Positions 9,056 to 17,636 of a stretch of DNA of 64,000 nucleotides are shown here, piece by piece. How positions within the stretch are numbered: the stretch's first letter is position 1; each line of letters opens with the position of its first letter. Location of the stretch: assembly GCF_010586825.1 (NCBI RefSeq), contig NZ_JAAAGB010000016.1, positions 1-64,000 on the forward strand. The letters run 5' to 3'. Below the pieces are notes generated by a model. It ran no database searches and was not told the origin of the DNA. It saw nothing but the letters and a program-made list of their open reading frames with translations. The DNA comes from Draconibacterium mangrovi. GTDB taxonomy: Bacteria; Bacteroidota; Bacteroidia; Bacteroidales; Prolixibacteraceae. Position numbers and translations under genes: made by a program.

Positions 9056-10867
9056 CTAATCAATTTTAACGGGTTCCGTTTGTTCCGAAATTCCATTTTC
9101 GTTGAATGCTTCAATCGAAAAATAGTAGGGCGTATCGCGATCGAGACAGCGCATAAAATGCTCGTTAGTGTCGTAAAGCTGCCACGACTGGTAGAGTTTA
9201 TCGGGAGCAATTCCCCAGCGGATATTGTATCCCTGCGCACCTTTTACAGGTTTCCACGAGAAAGAAATATCGCGGCGGTCATCTTGGCGTGTTATCTCAA
9301 AATCTTTTACTCCGGCAGGTTTCTTACCGAGCCCCAAACCAAATACCCGAATCTCGCTCATGGCGAAGTTATTTCCCGGAACCTCGATGTTTTTATAACG
9401 GACAAATTTTGCTTCCACCGGCTGATTCAGAACAATGTATGCATTTGGTGCATCTTTGTAAGTGTTGCTGCGGTCAACAACGGTTTGCCAGTTACTTCCG
9501 TCTGTTGAAGCTTCGATTATAAAACGATGCCGCAACCCTTCGGTGCGCGTGTAAATACCTGATTCATAATCATGGAAATTCAATTGAAAAGCATAAATAT
9601 TTCCGGGATTCAACATATCAATACTTATCCATTGTTTATCGTCGTTGGCTTCAGCCACCCAAAATGTTTTCGGGTTTTCATCGGTCAACACATTGGCGGT
9701 AATTTCTCCTTTATCGTTTTTTTCGAGGGGTAATTCATGTACCTCAACCTCATCGTTATTTGAGGTAAATTTCATAATCTGTTGCAACGACGATGAAACG
9801 GTAACTTTTCCTTTGTACGACAATAACATCCAGCCGCAATGCTCGCCGGCTTTTGTGGGATGATCGGGGCCAAAACGTGGGTAATCGCCATAGGCTGTGT
9901 TAGAGTGCATCAGTCCTTCGTCATCAAAATAAGTTGGGAACATGCACAGACGGCGTTCCCATTGTGCATTAGAAGCCAAGGCCATAGTCGCAAAATGCCA
10001 GTATTGCCCGTTGGTTTGTTTTACCGTAATTCCGTGGCCCGCACCGTTGGTAAAACCGCCGGGTTTAAAACTCATCGGGTTATTTTTCATATACGAGAAC
10101 GGCCCCAGTGGCGAATCGCCAACGTAAACGCCATCGGCGTAAACATTAAATTGAGTACCGGGTGCTGCATATTGCAGGTAATATTTTCCGTTGTGTTTGG
10201 TCATCGAGGCACCTTCCATATAACCTTCTTTTAAGGTTGGGTGAAAGTTGTTCTCGCCAAAACGTTCCCAGCCGTGCTCTTCTTCCACCAGGTTTATCAG
10301 GTCTTTTTTTACTCCCGTTTCCAGGAAACGATCATCTTTATTCAACTCTTTTACCCGAATCGGATGCAAATTCGACGAGCCCCAGTACAGATAGGTTTTT
10401 CCGTCGTCATCAATAAAAAGTTCCGAATCCTGAATATTATTAGAAATGGATGGGGTAGGTGTCCATTTGCCACTTTTCGGATCGTCGGTATAAAGAATAC
10501 TTCCGTAGCCTGCCGGATCGCCTGCAAAATACACCAGCGAATCTTTGTAATTGAAAGCGGTAGGAGCGTTGCATCCTTCAAAAAACCACTGCTGAGGTTT
10601 TATAAAATCCCAGTGCACCAGGTCGGATGAATGCCAGTAACCAAAGGAGCGGGTAACAAACATATAGTATTCACCACGGAACTCAATTACTGCCGGATCG
10701 GCACCCGAACGATAAGAAATATTTCGGGCCGAATTGTAAACCATGTAGGTGTAATCGATATCAAGCGGATTACAGTAGGTATTTGGAACAATAGTTTGTG
10801 CCTGACCGCCGCTGATTATAAGCAGGGCAAATAAAGTTGTTCCTATGAGTTTTTTTAAGGTTTGCAT
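9056..10867 (-). CDS. GH43 family protein with F5/8-type C and FN3 domains
   Basis: A 603-residue secreted protein with a cleavable signal (SGGQAQ, no lipobox). The five-bladed propeller catalytic domain of family GH43 fills about residues 25-370: the base Asp is in SGADPAVIEF (near residue 57), the second Asp is in NIQDSELFIDDDGKTYLYWG, and the acid Glu is in YMEGASMTK. It is followed by an F5/8 type C (discoidin) carbohydrate-binding domain (about 385-510) and a fibronectin type III domain at the C terminus. GH43 enzymes usually cut arabinose, xylose or galactose linkages, which does not fit a pure glucan; this may mean a decorated substrate or an unusual specificity. Confidence 0.9.
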   Translation of the reverse strand: MQTLKKLIGTTLFALLIISGGQAQTIVPNTYCNPLDIDYTYMVYNSARNISYRSGADPAVIEFRGEYYMFVTRSFGYWHSSDLVHWDFIKPQQWFFEGCNAPTAFNYKDSLVYFAGDPAGYGSILYTDDPKSGKWTPTPSISNNIQDSELFIDDDGKTYLYWGSSNLHPIRVKELNKDDRFLETGVKKDLINLVEEEHGWERFGENNFHPTLKEGYMEGASMTKHNGKYYLQYAAPGTQFNVYADGVYVGDSPLGPFSYMKNNPMSFKPGGFTNGAGHGITVKQTNGQYWHFATMALASNAQWERRLCMFPTYFDDEGLMHSNTAYGDYPRFGPDHPTKAGEHCGWMLLSYKGKVTVSSSLQQIMKFTSNNDEVEVHELPLEKNDKGEITANVLTDENPKTFWVAEANDDKQWISIDMLNPGNIYAFQLNFHDYESGIYTRTEGLRHRFIIEASTDGSNWQTVVDRSNTYKDAPNAYIVLNQPVEAKFVRYKNIEVPGNNFAMSEIRVFGLGLGKKPAGVKDFEITRQDDRRDISFSWKPVKGAQGYNIRWGIAPDKLYQSWQLYDTNEHFMRCLDRDTPYYFSIEAFNENGISEQTEPVKID

Positions 10868-10885
10868 TGCTTCTTAATCTATCTG

Positions 10886-12244
10886 TTACGGTGTTTCAAA
10901 TCCCAACTTTGTTAGCCCTGCCTGCACATCTTCATTTCTCATAAATAAATCCCACAAAAGGCCACTTCGGTAATTTTCAATCATCACCGGAATTGGGCCC
11001 TGGTCGATGGCCAGATAACGAGGCAAATACCAATTTTCTGTTTGGCTGTATGCATCGTAAGGCCCATATTTTCCAACCAGTGAATCGGCATCCAGGTACA
11101 GGTATTTCAGAAATTGCATTGATTCTTTTGGCGTATATGGAAACGATGAAAGTGCTGCGGTTGGAGAAATCACTCCCAGGTCGGCATCTCCGGGACGATG
11201 ACCTGCATAACCGCGCATGGAATAACTTGAAGTAAATCCCCATTGATTTTCGCCATAACCTTCGTAATTTTTCGGATTATCCAATGCATAACGATAATGA
11301 ATTGTGGCATGATTTACATTCAGTTTCCAGTAGTCGGCGTATTTATCTTTTAGCCCTTTCGGATTCAGTCCAAGGTATGAATAATGTGCCCAAAACAGTG
11401 GCCCGATCGGATCGTCGTTGTGTTCGTAAAAGTTAAGTACGGTACTTAGTCCGTAGTAAATGGTGTCTTTTGCAATGTCTCCTTTAAGCGCCCAGCCTTT
11501 GTCGTAAACGGCCGGCGAAATTGGATGCGTTGGCGACGAAGCCGCCAGAACATACATAATCAGGCACTCGTTATAACCACCCACCGGAAAATTCATATCC
11601 CAGCCATAATTGGGCGACCAGTGCCAGTACAACACATCTTTTCCCTGCGTATACCAGTCCCATTCCACGTCTTCCCACAGTTGCTGAATATCGGCAACCA
11701 GCTGCTGTTCGGCTTCATTTCCACCTTTATAATATTCGGCAACTGCCAATAATCCCTGAATCATAAAAGCTGTTTCCACCAAATCGCCGCCATCATCTTT
11801 TTTGCTGAACGGCTTTACTTTACCTGTTGGTCCGTCGAGCCAGTGTGGCCACGCACCGTGAAAACGATCGGCTTTCCCGAGGTACTCCACAATTCGCTGA
11901 AAACGTTCAAGCGCCTGCTCGCGTGTGATAAATCCGCGTTCGATACCTACCAAAATGGCCATCACTCCAAAACCGGAACCGCCAAGTGTTACCACATTCT
12001 GATCGTTTTGCGGATATACATTATCCATGTGGATACGTTCGCGTGCCATTCCTGAAACCGGTTCTGCACCGTCCCAGAAATACTGAAAGGTCTGGTATTG
12101 CACCAAATTCAGCAAAGAGTCTTCAAGTGAATTTTTGGCTTCCTGTATCTCTTCAACTGATTTTTTGCTTCCGGTTTGGCACCCCGAAAAAACAATTGTA
12201 GAAATCAATGCCATTAATAGTATTGGAAATATTATCTTCTTCAT
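10886..12244 (-). CDS. GH144-type glucoamylase-family lipoprotein (probable endo-beta-1,2-glucanase)
   Basis: A 452-residue protein; the ATG at 12244 gives a lipoprotein signal with Cys22 (TIVFSGC), preferred to an in-frame ATG six codons upstream. The sequence belongs to the bacterial 'glucoamylase' Pfam family with an (alpha/alpha)6 barrel; its founding characterised member from Chitinophaga is an endo-beta-1,2-glucanase, now GH144. Family blocks visible are QTFQYFWDGAEPVSGMARER, GGSGFGVMAILVGIERGFI, DDGGDLVETAFMIQGLL and AIDQGPIPVMIENYRSGLLW. It is paralogous to the next gene upstream, with only 1 bp between them, so the two are surely co-transcribed. Confidence 0.88.
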   Translation of the reverse strand: MKKIIFPILLMALISTIVFSGCQTGSKKSVEEIQEAKNSLEDSLLNLVQYQTFQYFWDGAEPVSGMARERIHMDNVYPQNDQNVVTLGGSGFGVMAILVGIERGFITREQALERFQRIVEYLGKADRFHGAWPHWLDGPTGKVKPFSKKDDGGDLVETAFMIQGLLAVAEYYKGGNEAEQQLVADIQQLWEDVEWDWYTQGKDVLYWHWSPNYGWDMNFPVGGYNECLIMYVLAASSPTHPISPAVYDKGWALKGDIAKDTIYYGLSTVLNFYEHNDDPIGPLFWAHYSYLGLNPKGLKDKYADYWKLNVNHATIHYRYALDNPKNYEGYGENQWGFTSSYSMRGYAGHRPGDADLGVISPTAALSSFPYTPKESMQFLKYLYLDADSLVGKYGPYDAYSQTENWYLPRYLAIDQGPIPVMIENYRSGLLWDLFMRNEDVQAGLTKLGFETP

Positions 12245-12245
12245 G

Positions 12246-14234
12246 TTAGTATGTAAAATCAAGTTTTGTCAATCCGGATTTAACTTCGGGACATGACATA
12301 AACAGATCCCAAAGCAGGTTGGTCCGGTAATTTTCAATCATTACTACAATCGGCCCCTGATCGATGGCCAGGAAGGAGTTGGCCACCCAGCCGTTGGTAA
12401 AATCAAAAGCGTCGTAGAATCCATATTCTCCCCACAATTTATCTCCAAGCGTGTAGTAGAAATAGCGCAAAGCTTCCATCGATTCTTCATGTGTGTAAGG
12501 CATCGACGACAGCGCTGCGGTAGGTGTAAGAACGCCCCGGTCGTTGTTTGGCGAGTGTGCCGAATAGCCCGAATAACCGTCGCTGGCCGTAAGTCCCCAG
12601 CATTCATCGGAATAGGCCACATAGTTTTGCGGATTATCTGCGCAGTAAGCCTGATTTATTTTTGTGTGCCTTACATTTTGCTCCCAGTAGTTGGCATACT
12701 GATCGGAAAGATTTCGCGGATCGAGCCCGAGGAAAGAATAGTGTGAAAAGAACAACGGTCCACCCATGTCGCCGCGCAATGGTAAAGTATAACCGTAATA
12801 CGAATTGTTACCGGTGTTCATCATGTCGCCATCACGCGCCCAGCCTTTGGTGTATACGTCTTTGCTTATGGTGTGCGTTGGCGACGAAGCAGCCAGAACA
12901 TAAATAATAAGTGCTTCGTTCCATCCTCTTATTTTCATATTCATTATCCAGTCGTTATTGGCCGACCAGTGCCAGTACAACACATCTTGTCCGCCTTGTG
13001 TGTACCAATCCCATTCGATGGTTTCCCAAAGCGTGTTGATCTTATCGATCAGAGATGATTCCTGCGAATTACCGGCATTCAGGTATTGACGCACGGTCAG
13101 TAAGCCCTGCATCATAAATGCTGTTTCAACCAGGTCGCCACCATCGTCGTTTGTGCTGAACGGAATGGTTTTTCCGGTTTCGCCGTTAAGCCAGTGTGCC
13201 CACACTCCGTGAAAACGATCGGCGTTGGTTAAAAAGTCGACAATAGTTTCCAGTCTGTCGATTCCTTGCTGGCGGGTAATAAATCCGCGTTCGATACCCA
13301 CCAGTATCGACATTACGCCAAAACCGGAACCGCCTGTGGTAACCGTATTTCCCGAAGTGTTTCGTTCGCGTGCCAATCCGCTTACCGGATGCGCGAAATC
13401 CCAGAAATATTTAAATGTTTGCTTTTGTACCAGCGTTAGGAGTTCTTCGTCAGAAATTACAGGGAATTTTGGAGTGGTATCGGCTTGTGTGTAAAAGTTC
13501 AGTTCCAGCCCTTCGAATGGCTTTCCAATACGATTTTCAATGTCGGATGAAATGGCAAAAACGGTTTTACTAAAACCTTCCATTTCCTGCGAAATCTCAA
13601 CAGAAATTGTTTTTTCGTCTACCTGATTAAATGTTGATGCTACCGACGTTCCATTACTGGAATATGATGAATAAAGGGAAATGTCGTCTTTCGAAACGGC
13701 TGAATTAAATTGCAGCCGGATGACAGGTTTGCGGTTGATGTTTAAAATTCGCGACAGCGGATTGTAGGCCACATCATCGATCTGCACACTTTCCAAAACC
13801 AATGATGATGTAAGTGTGGAAAAGGTATACGATTGCCCTTTAAAAGGCTCTTCGTTTGCCCCTTTCAATCCGGATGAGATTGTTAAGGTATAAGTTGCAT
13901 TTTCATCCAGATCCTGATGATCGATTTTTACCAGCTGATTATTGTTGAAGTAAGAAAAAGTTAAAGCCAGGGGATTGTTGGCTGCAACGAATAAATTAAT
14001 GCTTGCTTCAGCATACATTGTATTTACTGCTGTGTTAAAACGAATCTCAATCGTTTCGTCGATGGCCACATTCTTATTCTCGCCACTTGCGGTAAGTGCC
14101 GTTTCGCCAATGTAGGCGTAAGATATTGCCAAATCCTCACCTGGTTTTTCTACTTCAGAATCATCTTTGCTGCAGGAAACGATCGTTACTGTAAGCAACA
14201 AGAGGAATAATAATTTATGGAAAATTCGCATCAA
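12246..14234 (-). CDS. GH144-type glucanase with N-terminal Ig-like region
   Basis: A 662-residue lipoprotein (Cys21, VTIVSC). The C-terminal 420 residues repeat all blocks of the neighbouring 452-residue enzyme (QTFKYFWDFAHPVSGLARER, GGSGFGVMSILVGIERGFI, DDGGDLVETAFMMQGLL). The extra 200 N-terminal residues look like two Ig-like/Big_5 modules (IEIRFNTAVN..., VIRLQFNSAVSKDD...), probably spacers that hold the catalytic domain away from the outer membrane. This suggests a surface-exposed enzyme making the first cuts, with the shorter paralogue working in the periplasm; that division is inference. A start three bases downstream (second Met) is equally possible. Confidence 0.88.
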   Translation of the reverse strand: MMRIFHKLLFLLLLTVTIVSCSKDDSEVEKPGEDLAISYAYIGETALTASGENKNVAIDETIEIRFNTAVNTMYAEASINLFVAANNPLALTFSYFNNNQLVKIDHQDLDENATYTLTISSGLKGANEEPFKGQSYTFSTLTSSLVLESVQIDDVAYNPLSRILNINRKPVIRLQFNSAVSKDDISLYSSYSSNGTSVASTFNQVDEKTISVEISQEMEGFSKTVFAISSDIENRIGKPFEGLELNFYTQADTTPKFPVISDEELLTLVQKQTFKYFWDFAHPVSGLARERNTSGNTVTTGGSGFGVMSILVGIERGFITRQQGIDRLETIVDFLTNADRFHGVWAHWLNGETGKTIPFSTNDDGGDLVETAFMMQGLLTVRQYLNAGNSQESSLIDKINTLWETIEWDWYTQGGQDVLYWHWSANNDWIMNMKIRGWNEALIIYVLAASSPTHTISKDVYTKGWARDGDMMNTGNNSYYGYTLPLRGDMGGPLFFSHYSFLGLDPRNLSDQYANYWEQNVRHTKINQAYCADNPQNYVAYSDECWGLTASDGYSGYSAHSPNNDRGVLTPTAALSSMPYTHEESMEALRYFYYTLGDKLWGEYGFYDAFDFTNGWVANSFLAIDQGPIVVMIENYRTNLLWDLFMSCPEVKSGLTKLDFTY

Positions 14235-14261
14235 TATATGCAGATAAGCGTGTTGTTAAAA

Positions 14262-14308
14262 TTCAAAAAAAAATTTAAATTGACCCACTGCATATCACAG
14301 TGGGCCAA
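14262..14308 (-). terminator. Intra-operon hairpin with T tract (attenuator-like)
   Basis: On the minus strand an 11-bp stem with one mismatch (CCCACTG / CAGTGGG core, 7-base loop) is followed after a few bases by a run of nine T. It lies in the 97-bp gap between the LamG lipoprotein gene and the GH144 genes, the only long gap in the PUL. It would allow susC-susD-LamG to be made in excess of the enzymes. Confidence 0.65.
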
Positions 14309-14331
14309 TTCTTAAACTACCTTGTATTACT

Positions 14332-16080
14332 CTATAAACCGTCCTGCATCATTAAAGCAACTTCTTCAGCAGAAAGTGCTTTTTTGAATAAGTACAGTTC
14401 GTCCATTAAACTTTCGTCCGACTTGTGATTCCATCCGTTAAAACGTGGCGATCCCGACATGATAGAAAGCAAGTCGCAGCCGGTCCAGTCGATGCCTGAG
14501 AAAGCACCTTGTTTTACTTCAACACCATCAATGTAAACGCGCGCTTCGGTACCCGAAATGGCAAATGCCATGTGTACCCAGTTGCCTGTTGTTGGATCAA
14601 CATCGGCAGCCGCGCCGCCATCGAACCACGAATCGGCAGTTCCATTACCGGCATTTAGTTTAAAACGTTGCATGCCACTGGCATTTTCACGGAAGAAGCG
14701 GAAACCACTTGTTCTGTCATTTTGCGCATCAGGATTAGCGGTATCTTCCGGTCCCATAACTAAAATACCTGCGCGGTCAGGAGTTGCATTTATATTCATC
14801 CAGAAACTGGCACTGAATTCTTCTCCCTGGATGTCAACATCGGCAGTTGAAAAAGTAAGATAAGCATCAGTGGCTCCCTGGTAGGCATCACCATCAACAC
14901 CACCACCGTAATCCAATAAAGGATTACCAACAACAGTTGCATCTTCGCTGCTAATGGCTTCTTTAAAATCTCCGTTAAAATCCATATAGAAAGAAGCCTG
15001 CTCTTTCAGCATTATAGTGTGGATTTCCTCCTGCGTAAGCGCTGTATTGAAAATACGTAATTCATCCATTAAACTTCCATCAGAAAGATGGTTCCAGCCT
15101 GTCCAGTTTGGAGCACCCGACATAATTGAGATTACATTGCAATCAGTCCAGTCAATTCCACCGAAGTCTCCTTCTTTTACCAATTCTCCATTGATATAAA
15201 CTTCTGCGCTCGTTTCTGAAATACTAAAAGCAAAGTGTGTCCACTCGCCGGTATTTGGTTCAACATCGGCAGCTGCACCACCATCGAACCAGCTATCAGC
15301 AGTTCCGTTTCCGGCATTAAGCTTAAAACGTTGAGTTGCACCAGAGTTACTGGCTTCGCGGAAGAAACGGAATCCTTTTGAACGGTCGTTATTGTTGTCG
15401 GCTGGAGGAGCTACTACAAGAATTCCTGCTCTGTCCATGCTGTTATCAACTTTCAGCCAGAAACTTGCACTAACTTCAGTTGCTCCCTGCAGAATTGTTG
15501 TAGGGAATGTAAGGTACGAATCAGCAGCGCCGCTATAAGCGGTTCCTTTCTGAATACCGTCAGCAAATGTAGGATTTCCCACTTTTGTTGCCAGTTGAAG
15601 GCTGTTCATTTCGCGGAATTCGTTATTAAACGGCATGTAGAAAATTTCACCTTCGTATTGTGGTACGTATGGTGGCGACTTGGCAAAGTTTACTGTTGCG
15701 GTTGTTGTTTTTCCATCCAGGTCGGTGGCTGTTATGCTTAATACGTGCGAGCCTGTTGTAACATTATCGTATGTATAAGTTCGCATTGCTACGCGGTAAT
15801 CCATAAACTCCGAATAGCTGGCAATTTCAGCACCGTCGATATTTACCTTAATGGATCCGATTTCAATATCGTCCCGCACTTCAAAATCAATATCTACCGA
15901 AGCAATAGCATCGTTGGTCTGAATTTCGTAACCTTCGGGCGGAAAGTTAATCGTAACCTGTGGAGCTGTTTCATCTGCTCCCGGATCTACAGCCGATATT
16001 CCATCGATGTAGTTTTGATCGCATGCATTGAAGGCAAACAGTATCAATGCAAGTATAAATAATTTATTATAAGTCTTCAT
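14332..16080 (-). CDS. Tandem LamG-domain surface lipoprotein (SusE/F-position glycan binder)
   Basis: A 582-residue lipoprotein (Cys20, LFAFNAC). After an Ig-like region (about residues 40-130, APQVTINFPPEGYEIQ) there are two LamG/concanavalin-A-like domains of about 210 residues each. They are strikingly similar to each other: both contain RFKLNAGNGTADSWFDGGAA, AGILVxxPxD, GWNHxSDxSLMDEL and a terminal alpha helix. No catalytic motif is seen. It sits directly after susD with an 11-bp gap, the place where surface glycan-binding proteins of PULs are normally encoded, so a substrate-binding role is inferred. Confidence 0.85.
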   Translation of the reverse strand: MKTYNKLFILALILFAFNACDQNYIDGISAVDPGADETAPQVTINFPPEGYEIQTNDAIASVDIDFEVRDDIEIGSIKVNIDGAEIASYSEFMDYRVAMRTYTYDNVTTGSHVLSITATDLDGKTTTATVNFAKSPPYVPQYEGEIFYMPFNNEFREMNSLQLATKVGNPTFADGIQKGTAYSGAADSYLTFPTTILQGATEVSASFWLKVDNSMDRAGILVVAPPADNNNDRSKGFRFFREASNSGATQRFKLNAGNGTADSWFDGGAAADVEPNTGEWTHFAFSISETSAEVYINGELVKEGDFGGIDWTDCNVISIMSGAPNWTGWNHLSDGSLMDELRIFNTALTQEEIHTIMLKEQASFYMDFNGDFKEAISSEDATVVGNPLLDYGGGVDGDAYQGATDAYLTFSTADVDIQGEEFSASFWMNINATPDRAGILVMGPEDTANPDAQNDRTSGFRFFRENASGMQRFKLNAGNGTADSWFDGGAAADVDPTTGNWVHMAFAISGTEARVYIDGVEVKQGAFSGIDWTGCDLLSIMSGSPRFNGWNHKSDESLMDELYLFKKALSAEEVALMMQDGL

Positions 16081-16091
16081 GTTATATCGTT

Positions 16092-17624
16092 TTAGTCAAT
16101 TCCTTCTTCCAATTGTGGTAATTCAGCAACCTGATCGGCCGGAAATGGCAAATAGGCTTTGTCCATCGTAAATGTTCTGCCACCATACGAAAGGGCACTT
16201 GTGTTTTCCGTACGCACCATATCGTAATAGCGGGTACCCCATTCCATTGCCAATTCGGCAAATTTTTCATCCAGTACATCCTGAGTTGTAACGCCTGACA
16301 AGTTGGTTAATCCGGCACGTGCGCGAACCATGTTCACTGCATCGTCGGCACTCATTGAAATACTGCTTGATGCACCACGGGTAATCGCTTCGGCGTACAT
16401 CAGCAACATTTCTGAATAGCGGATAACGATAAAGTTTTTGTTACTTCCGTAAGATGTTCTTCCGGGAACCAGTTCAGTAGAAGGCTGGCTATGTTTTCCA
16501 CTCACAAAATACATGCGGGCGTTGTTGTTAAAAATATCACCTTCGCGGTTGGTATTGGTAATCCACTCAGGAATTGTACCATAGTCATTTCTCAACTCGG
16601 TAATTCCGTCGGGAGTGAAAATAACACTGGTTTCCAGACGTACACTCTCGCCTCTGTCGAGCATAAATTCGATGTATTTCAGTGTGGGCTCATAAAATCC
16701 CCAACCTGCTCCGGCACCGGTAACAACGGGTGTCCATCCGCCAATACCAAATGGGGCAAACAGGAAACCAAAACGGTCGCCTTCTCCCTGGTTGAAATCA
16801 GAATACTGGAATTCCATGATATTCTCGTCATCCAATTTACCGGCCTTTTTGAATAGGTGATAAAAGTCGTCGGCTAACTTGAACTCGCCCGAGTTGATAA
16901 TTTGCGACGTTGCATTTACAACGCCCTGATAATCTTTCATTTCCTGGTAAGCCAAAGCCTGAATTGCATAAGCAGTGTAAGTGGTCATACCTCCAGGAAT
17001 ATCAGATCGTTTGTTTGGATGCATATCCGGTAGGTTTGGAATTGCATCGGTCATTTCGTCAACAATATACTGCATAACCTGTGCTTTGTTACTCACCGGT
17101 GTATTCTGGATATTATCCAGCTGGTCGATAACGATACAACCTCCAAAAGTTCGTGCAATGTTAAGGTATAGGTAAGCACGCATTACACGACATTCGGCAA
17201 TGTACTGATCGGCCATAGCATTGTTCCCCGATGCTTCGCGGTACTTATTGATCTCGTCGATTGCAGTAAATGCATTTACAATGTCGTTGTAGTGTTGTTG
17301 CCACACCGAGTTTGGATTCCAGTGACTGGCCTGGTACATGTAATTGTCCTGTTCCTGCATAGGAACCTGGTCGCCGGCAGCATTTACATCGTCGCCTCTG
17401 ATTCCCAGTGTTAATGGCTCTTCCCATGCGCGGGTGTACAAACCCTGGTAAGCTCCCAGTAATGGTAAAATCATATTTTCGCCAATGGTGTAATCTACGT
17501 CGCTGGTAAACGATTCGTTTTCAAATGGCTGGTCCAGTTTGTCGGTACATCCAATTCCCGACACCAATAACAGCCCGCTTAATAGTACGGGTGTAAAATA
17601 TTTTATTAATAGTTTCTTCTTCAT
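16092..17624 (-). CDS. SusD/RagB family nutrient-binding lipoprotein
   Basis: A 510-residue SusD-like protein with lipobox Cys26 (VSGIGC). Typical family traits are present: an N-terminal TPR-rich part (WQQHYNDIVNAFTAIDEIN, AECRVMRAYLYLNIARTFG) and the C-terminal FIVIRYSEMLLMYAEA followed by AVNMVRARAGL. It forms the lid on the SusC barrel and captures the oligosaccharide at the cell surface. It is 12 bp downstream of susC and certainly in the same transcript. The specific ligand cannot be read from sequence; beta-1,2-glucan is inferred from the GH144 and GH3 genes. Confidence 0.95.
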   Translation of the reverse strand: MKKKLLIKYFTPVLLSGLLLVSGIGCTDKLDQPFENESFTSDVDYTIGENMILPLLGAYQGLYTRAWEEPLTLGIRGDDVNAAGDQVPMQEQDNYMYQASHWNPNSVWQQHYNDIVNAFTAIDEINKYREASGNNAMADQYIAECRVMRAYLYLNIARTFGGCIVIDQLDNIQNTPVSNKAQVMQYIVDEMTDAIPNLPDMHPNKRSDIPGGMTTYTAYAIQALAYQEMKDYQGVVNATSQIINSGEFKLADDFYHLFKKAGKLDDENIMEFQYSDFNQGEGDRFGFLFAPFGIGGWTPVVTGAGAGWGFYEPTLKYIEFMLDRGESVRLETSVIFTPDGITELRNDYGTIPEWITNTNREGDIFNNNARMYFVSGKHSQPSTELVPGRTSYGSNKNFIVIRYSEMLLMYAEAITRGASSSISMSADDAVNMVRARAGLTNLSGVTTQDVLDEKFAELAMEWGTRYYDMVRTENTSALSYGGRTFTMDKAYLPFPADQVAELPQLEEGID

Positions 17625-17636
17625 GTCTTAAAGTGT

